From Chloroflexota bacterium (GTDB lineage: Bacteria; Chloroflexota; Dehalococcoidia; Lucifugimonadales; VGZR01), in contig JAQBWG010000096.1 of assembly GCA_027625225.1 (NCBI GenBank), positions 1-7,168 of the forward strand: a stretch of DNA of 7,168 bases, written 5' to 3'. The position numbers and the translations under genes are program-made. Numbering within the stretch: position 1 is the first letter of the stretch; each line of letters begins with the position of its first letter. The notes under the pieces were generated by a model that worked only from the letters and a program-made list of their open reading frames with translations, had not been told where the DNA came from and ran no database searches. Positions 1-6,303 of this stretch are shown here, piece after piece.

Positions 1-969
1 GTGCTGGGAAAACTACGATTGCTGGATAAGGACACGGTGGAGCCGGGCGACTGGGCGTGGGCGCAACTGAAACTGGACGGGCAGCTGGCGGTTGTAAAGG
101 GCGACTATTTCGTCGTCCGGGGCGGTGGCGATACGCTAGGTGGCGGGAACGTCGTCGACCCGTATCCGAAGCGGCACCGGCGGATGCATGCGTCGACCAT
201 CGAGCGACTGGTGGTGATGGAGCATGGCTCGGACAGGGAAGTGTTGCTCAAGAGCATCGAGGTATCGGAACCGGCGGAGTTCGGTGCGGTGGTGCAGCGG
301 GCGAACCTGCCTCCGGAACAGGCCAAAGTTGAACTGATGGCGCTGGCAACGGAAGGACTGGTTATTCCTCTGGGTCACAATGTGATGGGGCCGGGCGTGG
401 TGCTTTATTCGGTAGGCGGTTGGAATAGTCTGAGCGATAAGGCTCGACAGACGTTGACGGCCTATCATTCCCAGTTCCCGTTGAAGAAGGGCGCACCGAA
501 AGAGGAGTTTCGGAGCCGTTTGGGACTGGCCACGCCCGTGTTTAACAGCGTGTTGCCGATGCTGGTTGAACAGGGTGTTCTCGCCGAAGACGGCACGAGT
601 GTGAGGCTGCAGGAGCATGCACCGAAACTATCGGTGGAGCAGGAACGGATGGCAAACGGGTATGTGGATGCGTTGAAGAAGAACTCCTATTCGCCACCAA
701 CCGATTCCATGCCTCCCGAAGATGTGCTGAGTGTGCTGGCGGACAGCGGCGAAATCGTACGGGTGAGTGAGTCGGTGGCATTTTCCAAGAATGCATACGA
801 AGATATGGTCTCGAAGATTCGGGCACACATCACAGATAAGGGACAAATAACAGTGGCAGACGTACGGGATTTGTTCGATACCAGCAGAAAGTACGCGCTG
901 GCACTTATGGAATATCTCGACCAGCAACGGGTCACCCGTCGAGTGGGCGATGCGAGGGTGTTGAGGTAA
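1..969 (+). CDS. selB: Selenocysteine-specific elongation factor SelB, C-terminal part (5' truncated by window edge)
   Basis: SelB is the GTP-dependent factor that brings Sec-tRNA(Sec) to the ribosome at UGA codons marked by a SECIS hairpin. Only the last 322 codons are present; full SelB is usually about 600-640 residues, so the GTPase domains lie upstream and the GTG at base 1 is an internal codon. Visible residues 1-60 match the last beta-barrel of the EF-Tu-like core: an AQLKL strand, then GDYFVVR and the TLGGGNVVDP segment typical of SelB. The rest is a string of winged-helix domains. The last one (about 260-322) ends in YLDQQRVTRRVGDARVL, very like the SECIS-binding domain of known SelBs. 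The gene ends in TAA three bases before nurA, and a GAGG ribosome site for nurA (963-966) lies inside its end. It implies the organism makes selenoproteins; selA, selD and tRNA-Sec are not in the window. Confidence 0.93.
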   Translation: MLGKLRLLDKDTVEPGDWAWAQLKLDGQLAVVKGDYFVVRGGGDTLGGGNVVDPYPKRHRRMHASTIERLVVMEHGSDREVLLKSIEVSEPAEFGAVVQRANLPPEQAKVELMALATEGLVIPLGHNVMGPGVVLYSVGGWNSLSDKARQTLTAYHSQFPLKKGAPKEEFRSRLGLATPVFNSVLPMLVEQGVLAEDGTSVRLQEHAPKLSVEQERMANGYVDALKKNSYSPPTDSMPPEDVLSVLADSGEIVRVSESVAFSKNAYEDMVSKIRAHITDKGQITVADVRDLFDTSRKYALALMEYLDQQRVTRRVGDARVLR

Positions 970-972
970 GCG

Positions 973-2175
973 ATGGCGCTCGATTTGACACGAACGGCTT
1001 TACAACTCGACAGCATGGCCGTGGATATCAAGGAACGCGAGGTGGACAGGCGTGCGCGACTACAGAACGCGTTGGCCGCCTTGAAGTCATTCGACGTGGA
1101 AGAGTACCAATCGCGGCGTGAGACACACGAGAGCGCGCTCAACTACCCCATTGCGGCCATTACCAGTCCACCGGACGCTGCCTACGAACCGCCGCCGTTG
1201 CCGTCCGATTTTTCAGTAGCGTCGGCGGACGGGTCGCACATAGATGTGGACAGGCACTCGCTGGCGCAGTGCTATCTCATCAACATCGGGACGGTTGTGT
1301 TGACATATGGCTCAAAGCCCGACGCGAGATTGCAGGCGCAGCCGAAATTATACGCGCGGGACGAGGACATGGTGTTGCGGGACGAGGGGAACGACAGAGC
1401 AGAACAGGTCGAAGGCGCGGTATTGGGCGCCAAGCGGGCGGTGGAGGAGGTCGCGGCACTGGCCGAGGTGGTGGAAGGTCTGCCGCAAGACAGACCGGTG
1501 GTCGCGATGGTGGACGGCTCGCTGGCGTTCATCGGGCTACGGCGCGGTGTGCACCAGGATTTGGTATTCCGGTCTATCCTGGAAGACGGGTTCGTCATGG
1601 CCCTACGGCGTATGGAAGCCATAACCGGCAAAGTGGCCGTGATGGGGTACATCAGTCTGCCCAACAGCGCCGAGGTGGTCGGTGCGCTGCGGCTGGCGTC
1701 GTGCGGGCTAGGAGTACTGGAGAGCAAGAAGTGCGGTGGGCCGGAATCGGGGCGGCAGGCGTGCGATGCGTGCGTGGGCGGCGTGCGGGACAGGGACGTG
1801 TTCGGCGCGCTGTTGCAACCGGGACAGCGGTCGGAGGTGTTCGGGGTGTCGTCCGACGTGGTGACGCAGTACTATGGCGACCAGTCAGTGCGCTTCTTCT
1901 ATCTGAATGCGGGGAGCGAGATTGTACGGGTGGAGGTGCCGCAGTGGGTGGCCGAGGACACCGATATATTGGGGCTTGTACATACTGTTACGCTTGACCA
2001 GTGCCGCCGTAACACGGGGTACCCTGCGGCACTAATGGAAGCGCACGAGCAAGCGGTGATATCGGGCGGAGACCGGCGACTGTTCAGCGAGATGCTGACG
2101 GACGTGCTGGAGGGACAGGGAGTGGCGGCGAACTTGTCGGAGAAGGACCGCTCGAAGCGGATGCGCTGGTTATAG
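973..2175 (+). CDS. nurA: NurA-domain nuclease
   Basis: NurA-family proteins are Mn-dependent DNA nucleases that work with the HerA ATPase in processing DNA ends; this job is known from archaea and is inferred here. The 400-residue protein shows the family's motifs in order: ADGS at 85-88 (metal ligand Asp86), an acidic helix around 140-165, VDGSL at 180-184 (Asp181), YISLP at 226-230, and near the C terminus GYP (349-351) followed by AHEQA (357-361, His358). A predicted helical N terminus (1-55) precedes the nuclease fold. Between YISLP and the C-terminal motif is a cysteine-bearing stretch (Cys244, Cys254, Cys264, Cys267, the last two as CDAC) that could bind a metal. The ATG start has GAGG six bases upstream. 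The gene sits 3 bases after selB and 4 bases before the small HAS-barrel gene, with herA two genes downstream, which strongly supports the call. Confidence 0.9.
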   Translation: MALDLTRTALQLDSMAVDIKEREVDRRARLQNALAALKSFDVEEYQSRRETHESALNYPIAAITSPPDAAYEPPPLPSDFSVASADGSHIDVDRHSLAQCYLINIGTVVLTYGSKPDARLQAQPKLYARDEDMVLRDEGNDRAEQVEGAVLGAKRAVEEVAALAEVVEGLPQDRPVVAMVDGSLAFIGLRRGVHQDLVFRSILEDGFVMALRRMEAITGKVAVMGYISLPNSAEVVGALRLASCGLGVLESKKCGGPESGRQACDACVGGVRDRDVFGALLQPGQRSEVFGVSSDVVTQYYGDQSVRFFYLNAGSEIVRVEVPQWVAEDTDILGLVHTVTLDQCRRNTGYPAALMEAHEQAVISGGDRRLFSEMLTDVLEGQGVAANLSEKDRSKRMRWL

Positions 2176-2179
2176 AGAT

Positions 2180-2782
2180 ATGACGACTTCAAAAAACATA
2201 ACGGACAGGCTGGGGCAGGTCGTGGTGGCGTCCACCACGGGCTTCACCGCACATTGCCACGAACTGTACCAGGCGCCGCCGCTGGGTAGTCTGGTGCGTT
2301 GCGGCAGGGACGACGGTGTAGTGTACGGTGTGGTGGCAGGTATCACTACCGAGAGCCTCGACCCCAGTCGGAGGCCTATGGCCCGTGACGCAAAGGCCGA
2401 GTCGGAAGACGAGGTGTACGCCAACCATCCCCAACTCACCCGGTTGTTGGCGACGCGGTTCGAGACGCTGTCCGTCGGGTATCGGGACGATGTGGGACTA
2501 CATCGCTACCTAGCGCCGCTGCCACCGTCCATCTATTCGTTCGTCCATCTGTGTAGTGATGGTGAAACACGGGAGTTCACCGAGTCGCTGGAATCGCTGT
2601 CCGTCCTTTTGAATGCACCCAACGCGCCGCAGGACGACGTGGCCGCCGCGTTTTTGCGGCTGGCGAGCACAACGCACTCCGACCCGCGGGCGTTTCTGGT
2701 GCGCGCGGGCAAGGAACTGGCGGTACAGCTCATCGGGCAGTCACAGCGGCTGAACGGCATCCTGCGGAGGCTATCGCGATGA
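2180..2782 (+). CDS. HAS-barrel-like protein linking nurA and herA
   Basis: This 200-residue protein has no enzymatic motif that I can see. Its first ~70 residues look like a HAS barrel, the small beta-barrel also found at the N terminus of HerA ATPases. They include GQVVVASTTGFTAHCHELY at 12-30, PPLGSLVRC (33-41), VVYGVVAGITTESLDPSRRP (47-66) and an acidic linker. From memory, similar proteins of about this size occur in cyanobacteria and Chloroflexota next to HerA-like ATPases and share the ELY-PPLGSLV and RRP-AR patterns. The C-terminal half is probably helical, with the conserved-looking RAFLVRAGKELAVQLIGQ near 170-188. No signal peptide or membrane segment is visible, so it is likely cytoplasmic. 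Its stop overlaps the herA start (ATGA), so the two products are probably made together. A role as adaptor or extra ring subunit between HerA and NurA is inferred. Confidence 0.8.
   Translation: MTTSKNITDRLGQVVVASTTGFTAHCHELYQAPPLGSLVRCGRDDGVVYGVVAGITTESLDPSRRPMARDAKAESEDEVYANHPQLTRLLATRFETLSVGYRDDVGLHRYLAPLPPSIYSFVHLCSDGETREFTESLESLSVLLNAPNAPQDDVAAAFLRLASTTHSDPRAFLVRAGKELAVQLIGQSQRLNGILRRLSR
2766..2770 (+). promoter_or_regulatory. Shine-Dalgarno site for herA inside the upstream gene
   Basis: GGAGG lies eight bases before the herA ATG at 2779, within the last codons of the HAS-barrel gene. Together with the ATGA overlap it fixes the herA start and suggests coupled translation. Confidence 0.75.
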
Positions 2783-4440
2783 CCCAGAACGGTTCGACGG
2801 GCGGTATGCAACCGGCGTGGAGTGGCGTGGTCATCAGTGGGTCGCTGACCGACGGGGTGACAGCACGGCTGGACGCAGGGTCGTCGGTGGAGGATATTAA
2901 GGTGGGCACGCTGGCGGCCATCGAGGGCGAACGGATGCGGTTCCTGGGTGAAATCACCGACGTGTCTTTGGAATCTGCCGACCGTAACTTGGGCGCCGCG
3001 CCGCCGGATACGTCGGACCCGTTCATCGCACAGGTGGTGTCGGGAACGACGGCGTACGGCACCATCAAGGTCGCGCCGAGGTTGGTGCTGGACAAAGAGG
3101 CCGCATTGAGTGATGAACAGGCTCACATGCCCGCCAAGACGGTGCCGTCGCACTTCTCGCGAATAAGCCAGGCGACGGCTCAGGACATCGAGATGGTGTA
3201 CGGCAGCGAGGACGACCAGCACTTCTGGATAGGCAACCCGCTAGATATGGAGACCAAGCTGTGTCTGGACGTGCGGCGGTTGGTGGAGCGGAGCAACGGC
3301 GTGTTCGGCAAGAGCGGTACGGGGAAGACGTTCCTCACGCGATTGTTGCTGGCGGGCATCTTGCAGAGCGGCGAGGCGGTCAACCTGGTGTTCGACATGC
3401 ACGGCGAGTACGGTTGGCGGGGGTCGGCAGAGGGTTCGACACGGGAAGTGAAGGGCTTGAAGCAGTTGTTCGGCTCGAAGGTTGCGGTGTTCGCGCTGGA
3501 TGCGGAGAGCGTGAAACGAAAGCGATTGAACCCGGATTATATGGTGAAAATCGGGTACGAGGAGATTGAGCCGGAAGACATCCAGATACTACGCGGCGCA
3601 CTGAACCTGTCCGAGGTGGCGGCGGACATCCCGTATTCGCTGCAACGGAAGTTCAGCAAGCGCACGTGGCTCAAGGAGTTCCTGGCCCTGCAGCCTGAAG
3701 CTATTGCCGACCTGGCGACGGAGATGAATGTGAACCAGGGGGCGATGGCGACACTGCACCGGCGGCTGGGTAGGCTGGACAGGTTTTCGTTCATGGACCC
3801 CACAGGCGCACACGACTCGGTTGGTCGTTTGCTCGACTATCTGAACCGTGGGATGCACGTGGTATTGGAGTTCGGCGGGTATGGCAACGACCTGCTGGCT
3901 TACGTGCTGGTGGCGAACCTGCTGACCCGGCGCATTCACCAGCGCTACGTGGATATGAAGGAACGGGCGCTGTCCGAGATGTCGCCGGAACCGAGGCCGT
4001 TGGTTATCACCATAGAGGAGGCGCACCGGTTCCTGATGCCGGGCATCGCCGAGCAGACCATCTTCGCGACGATTGCGCGGGAGATGCGCAAGTACAACGT
4101 CACGCTACTCGTAGTCGACCAGCGTCCGAGCAGCATCGCTGACGAAATAATGAGTCAGGTGGGCACAAAACTCGTGTGTTTACTCGACGACGAGAACGAC
4201 GTGAAGGCGGTGTTAACTGGAGTTTCGGGAGGAAGTAAGCTGCGTACCGTGTTGGCGAGCCTGGACTCGAAGCAGCAGGCGTTGGCGTTCGGGCATGCGG
4301 TGCCCATGCCGGTGGTGTTCCGGACGCGGGACTACGGCACCACGGAGTCGTACAAGTCGTTCGGCTATTTGGATGAAGCCGAACGGAAGGTGAAGATGGA
4401 AAAGGATTTGGCTGATTTATACGGACCGGAGGACGAATAA
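2779..4440 (+). CDS. herA: HerA-type hexameric ATPase / DNA translocase
   Basis: HerA is a ring-shaped FtsK-like ATPase that pumps double-stranded DNA and partners with NurA. The 553-residue protein has an N-terminal HAS barrel (about 14-105) with GVVISG and VGTLAAIEG strands. The RecA-like core follows: Walker A GKSGTGKT at 177-184, the HerA signature FDMHGEY at 205-211, a helical insertion (about 255-340) and Walker B LVITIEEAH at 408-416 with the acidic pair Glu413/Glu414. Next come the arginine-rich REMRKYNVTLLVVDQRPSS region at 434-452 (sensor Gln448 and likely trans-acting arginines) and a C-terminal strand and helix that usually brace the neighbouring subunit. No membrane segments are seen, which argues against FtsK. 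The length fits bacterial HerA. Context with nurA directly upstream makes DNA end resection or repair the likeliest role; anti-phage defence is possible but no other defence gene is nearby. Confidence 0.94.
   Translation: MTQNGSTGGMQPAWSGVVISGSLTDGVTARLDAGSSVEDIKVGTLAAIEGERMRFLGEITDVSLESADRNLGAAPPDTSDPFIAQVVSGTTAYGTIKVAPRLVLDKEAALSDEQAHMPAKTVPSHFSRISQATAQDIEMVYGSEDDQHFWIGNPLDMETKLCLDVRRLVERSNGVFGKSGTGKTFLTRLLLAGILQSGEAVNLVFDMHGEYGWRGSAEGSTREVKGLKQLFGSKVAVFALDAESVKRKRLNPDYMVKIGYEEIEPEDIQILRGALNLSEVAADIPYSLQRKFSKRTWLKEFLALQPEAIADLATEMNVNQGAMATLHRRLGRLDRFSFMDPTGAHDSVGRLLDYLNRGMHVVLEFGGYGNDLLAYVLVANLLTRRIHQRYVDMKERALSEMSPEPRPLVITIEEAHRFLMPGIAEQTIFATIAREMRKYNVTLLVVDQRPSSIADEIMSQVGTKLVCLLDDENDVKAVLTGVSGGSKLRTVLASLDSKQQALAFGHAVPMPVVFRTRDYGTTESYKSFGYLDEAERKVKMEKDLADLYGPEDE
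4428..4432 (+). promoter_or_regulatory. Shine-Dalgarno site supporting the GTG start of the first SDR
   Basis: GGAGG at the very end of herA lies ten bases before the GTG at 4443. No ATG offers a better start, and starting here gives MAGRLEGKVA, which aligns without a gap to the MSNRLEGKVA start of the downstream paralogue. Confidence 0.65.
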
Positions 4441-4442
4441 AC

Positions 4443-5228
4443 GTGGCAGGACGACTTGAAGGCAAGGTAGCACTGATTTCGGGCGGCGCGACCGCTCATA
4501 AAGGTAATGTACTGGGCATTGGCGGCGCGGCGGCGTGGGCGTTCGCCCGCGAGGGTGCGAAGGTGGTGCTTGGAGACCTGGACGACGTGCGTGGAGAAGA
4601 GGCGGCGGCGCAGATACGCGAGTCGGGTGCTGAGGCGGCGTTCGTGCATCTGAATGCGACATTGGAGCCGAATTGGGAGAAGGCGGTGGCGTTCACACTG
4701 AAGACGTTCGGGAAACTGAACGTGGTGGTGAACTGTGCAGGGACGACGGCCATCGGTGGCGTCGAGCAGACGACGGAGAAAGCCTGGGACAGCCAGCTCG
4801 ACGTGCACGCCAAGGGTGTATTTCTGGGAACGAAGCACGCCATACCGGCGATGCGCAAGAGCGGCGGCGGGTCTGTCGTCAACATCTCTTCCATAGATGG
4901 CATCATCGGCAACGCCCACGCGGTCGCTTATTCGACAGGTAAAGGGGCGAGCCGCATCTTCACCAAGGCGGCGGCTATCCAGTACGCGAAGGAAAACATC
5001 CGGGTGAACTCGGTGCATCCGGGCTACACCGATACACCGCTGGCCCGTAGTGCCATCGCTGAGCTTGAGAAGGATGGTATTCCCGACCCGAGGATACCGC
5101 GCGTACCCCTGGGAAGACTGGCGAAGGCGGAGGAGATTGCGAATGGCATCCTATTCCTAGCGAGCGACGAATCGTCGTACGTTACGGGTGCTGAACTGGT
5201 GATAGACGGCGGAATGACCGCCCAATGA
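4443..5228 (+). CDS. Short-chain dehydrogenase/reductase (SDR) 1 of tandem pair
   Basis: A classical-type SDR oxidoreductase of 261 residues with a Rossmann fold, starting at GTG. Asp45 at the end of the second strand (VVLGDLDD) predicts NAD(H) rather than NADP(H). The glycine-rich cofactor loop is odd: SG at 13-14 is separated from GIG (25-27) by ten residues instead of the usual three. The NAG motif is NCAG (97-100), catalytic Ser150 is in NISS, and Tyr163/Lys167 form YSTGK. The catalytic Asn position (DVNxKG in most SDRs) is His122. The HPG motif at 192-194 and the C-terminal ASDESSYVTGAELVIDGG are standard. The substrate cannot be read from sequence; alcohol/ketone or hydroxyacyl substrates are possible. 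It starts 2 bases after herA and its stop overlaps the start of SDR 2, with which it shares about 60% identity over the first 200 residues. Confidence 0.92.
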   Translation: MAGRLEGKVALISGGATAHKGNVLGIGGAAAWAFAREGAKVVLGDLDDVRGEEAAAQIRESGAEAAFVHLNATLEPNWEKAVAFTLKTFGKLNVVVNCAGTTAIGGVEQTTEKAWDSQLDVHAKGVFLGTKHAIPAMRKSGGGSVVNISSIDGIIGNAHAVAYSTGKGASRIFTKAAAIQYAKENIRVNSVHPGYTDTPLARSAIAELEKDGIPDPRIPRVPLGRLAKAEEIANGILFLASDESSYVTGAELVIDGGMTAQ

Positions 5229-6001
5229 GTAACCGATTAGAAGGCAAAGTAGCATTAATCACTGGTGCGGCATCAGGTGTCAAAGGCGAAACCATGGGAT
5301 TTGGCGGTGCGGCAGCGTGGCTGTTCGCCGCCGAGGGCGCGAAAGTAGCTGTCTGCGATATCAAAGATGAGCAGGGAAAGAAAACGGTCACGCAGCTTCG
5401 GGAGGCGGGCCACGAGGCGGTTTTCATCTCGCTGGACGTAACGAGCGAAGAGCAATGGAAACGGGCCATTACCGAGACGGTCAAGGCGTTCGGGAAACTG
5501 AACGTGCTGGTGAACAACGCGGGCATGGGCTATATGGAGAAGGTCGAATTCATGACCGTCGAGCAATGGGATTACGAAATGGCCGTGCACGCAAAAGGGA
5601 CGTTTTTGGGTACGAAGCACGCGATTCCCGAGATGCGGAAAGCAGGCGGCGGCTCAATCGTGAACACGTCGTCCATCTTCGGATTTGTGGGAAGTCCCGA
5701 CTCGACGGCTTACCACGCAGGAAAAGGCGCTGCGCGTATCTTCACCAAAGCGGCAGCTATTCAGTACGCCAAAGAGAACATCAGGGTGAATTCTATACAT
5801 CCGGGCGGAGTAGTCACACCAATGACTGAACAGATGCTTTCCAAAAGACGCGTTCGTGAAGCGTTCGAGGCCAAGGTGCCGATGGGCAGGTTGGGGATGC
5901 CGGAAGAGATTGCGCGGGGAATGGTGTTCCTGGCGTCCGATGAAGCATCTTACATTACAGGGGCCGAACTGGTGATAGATGGTGGATTTATCGCTCAATA
6001 G
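5225..6001 (+). CDS. Short-chain dehydrogenase/reductase (SDR) 2 of tandem pair
   Basis: A 258-residue SDR, paralogue of the gene just upstream and overlapping it by four bases (ATGA). It keeps more standard residues than its neighbour: Thr13-Gly14 opens the cofactor loop, NNAG at 97-100, Asp71 in LDVT, Ser150 in NTSS, and YHAGK with Tyr163/Lys167. Asp45 (VAVCDIKD) predicts NAD(H). Like SDR 1 it has a seven-residue enlargement of the glycine-rich loop (TG at 13-14 to GFG at 25-27) and His122 in place of the usual catalytic Asn. The two proteins align without gaps through residue 200, including an identical 20-residue block at 171-190. They differ most at about 200-220, the substrate-lid region, where this protein is three residues shorter. 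Third-codon differences are many, so the duplication is old. The substrate is unknown. It is the last gene of its transcription unit. Confidence 0.92.
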   Translation: MSNRLEGKVALITGAASGVKGETMGFGGAAAWLFAAEGAKVAVCDIKDEQGKKTVTQLREAGHEAVFISLDVTSEEQWKRAITETVKAFGKLNVLVNNAGMGYMEKVEFMTVEQWDYEMAVHAKGTFLGTKHAIPEMRKAGGGSIVNTSSIFGFVGSPDSTAYHAGKGAARIFTKAAAIQYAKENIRVNSIHPGGVVTPMTEQMLSKRRVREAFEAKVPMGRLGMPEEIARGMVFLASDEASYITGAELVIDGGFIAQ

Positions 6002-6004
6002 CCC

Positions 6005-6048
6005 GATTGTAAAGGGGGCGCCGAATTTATCTGGCCTTTTTCACAATC
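6005..6048 (+). other. Imperfect stem-loop just after the SDR operon
   Basis: GATTGTAAAGG (6005-6015) can pair with CCTTT (6035-6039) plus ACAATC (6043-6048), giving 11 pairs with a three-base bulge around a 19-base loop. There is no T-run right after it, so it is not a standard terminator. It may protect the 3' end of the mRNA, or it may be chance. Confidence 0.35.
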
Positions 6049-6061
6049 AGGCGGTATAATC

Positions 6062-6092
6062 GCCCCAACTTTATTGGGGCAGATTCGTTTTT
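6062..6092 (+). terminator. Candidate rho-independent terminator of the selB-SDR unit
   Basis: GCCCCAA (6062-6068) and TTGGGGC (6074-6080) form a perfect 7-bp, mostly G-C stem with a five-base CTTTA loop. A run of five T follows at 6088-6092 after a seven-base gap. The position, 60 bases after the last SDR stop and before the next promoter, fits termination. The offset T-run makes it weaker than a textbook terminator. Confidence 0.6.
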
Positions 6093-6133
6093 CATATAGA
6101 GTCCGGATTTTTACAGAAGCATGGCTACGAAGC

Positions 6134-6162
6134 TTGAGTTTTCTGCAAAGGTTCCTTACAAT
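6134..6162 (+). promoter_or_regulatory. Sigma70-type promoter for the ABC transporter gene
   Basis: TTGAGT (6134-6139, four of six consensus -35 bases) and TACAAT (6157-6162, five of six -10 bases) are separated by exactly 17 bases. Transcription would begin near 6168-6170, leaving a leader of roughly 125 nt before the ATG at 6296. It lies after the terminator candidate, as expected for a new unit. Confidence 0.6.
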
Positions 6163-6201
6163 ACGGCCCCAATCCGTGGAAGGGCGTTCAAACTAGATTT
6201 C

Positions 6202-6293
6202 AGTCCCCTAATGTGACCCATCGCTATGCGAAAAGCGATAGCGGAGGGCCACACTTTTGCTATGAGGGGGAAAATGAGCTTGAGAGGGGAACT
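6202..6293 (+). promoter_or_regulatory. Structured 5' leader with possible ribosome-site sequestration
   Basis: Within the leader, 6212-6253 folds into a long imperfect hairpin. TGTG pairs with CACA (6250-6253), CCC (6217-6219) with GGG (6246-6248), CGCTAT (6222-6227) with ATAGCG (6238-6243) and GC with GC around a GAAAA loop, about 16 pairs with two mismatches and one bulge. A TTTT run (6255-6258) follows. Upstream, AGTCCCCT (6202-6209) can pair with AGGGG plus ACT (6285-6293, A6290 bulged), which would hide the ribosome site of the transporter gene. The same CCCC can instead pair with GGGG at 6267-6270. I do not recognise a known riboswitch class; regulation by this fold is inferred. Confidence 0.4.
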
Positions 6294-6303
6294 CTATGGC
6301 TAA
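6274..6303 (+). CDS. Possible 9-codon leader minigene (low confidence)
   Basis: An ATG at 6274 is preceded by GAGGGGG (6264-6270), a good ribosome site. It opens a short frame encoding MSLRGELYG, ending in TAA at 6301-6303, which overlaps the transporter start at 6296 in another frame. Translation of such a minigene could feed ribosomes to, or block, the next start. The frame is so short that it may simply be chance. Confidence 0.2.
   Translation: MSLRGELYG
6285..6289 (+). promoter_or_regulatory. Shine-Dalgarno site of the ABC transporter ATPase gene
   Basis: AGGGG lies six bases before the ATG at 6296 and supports that start. It is the segment that the upstream CCCCT could pair with. Confidence 0.65.

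Noticed and set aside
1..3. GTG at the first base as a true start of a 322-residue protein
   Set aside because: The translated sequence begins in the middle of a SelB barrel domain; the GTPase part is missing, so the gene is cut by the window edge.
1269..1997. Open frame of 242 codons inside nurA in another frame
   Set aside because: Its protein is a low-complexity Gly/Arg/Ala string, while the nurA frame carries all the nuclease motifs.
2533..3222. Long reverse-strand open frame opposite the HAS-barrel and herA genes
   Set aside because: It overlaps two well-supported coding genes, and its protein is rich in Arg and His with no recognisable motif, as expected for an antisense shadow in G+C-rich DNA.
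973..4440. Anti-phage defence island built around HerA
   Set aside because: HerA can serve in defence systems, but no Sir2, DUF4297, methyltransferase, mobile element or other defence gene is seen, and the neighbours look like housekeeping or metabolic genes. Repair is the simpler reading.
970..6001. In-frame UGA selenocysteine codon, prompted by the presence of selB
   Set aside because: Each gene after selB is complete and ends at a sensible place for its family; the TGA stops at 2780-2782 and 5226-5228 are overlaps with the next start, with no reason to read through.
6055..6060. Perfect TATAAT as a promoter -10 box
   Set aside because: No -35-like hexamer lies 16-18 bases upstream and there is no extended -10 TG; transcription from it would also run straight into the terminator hairpin.
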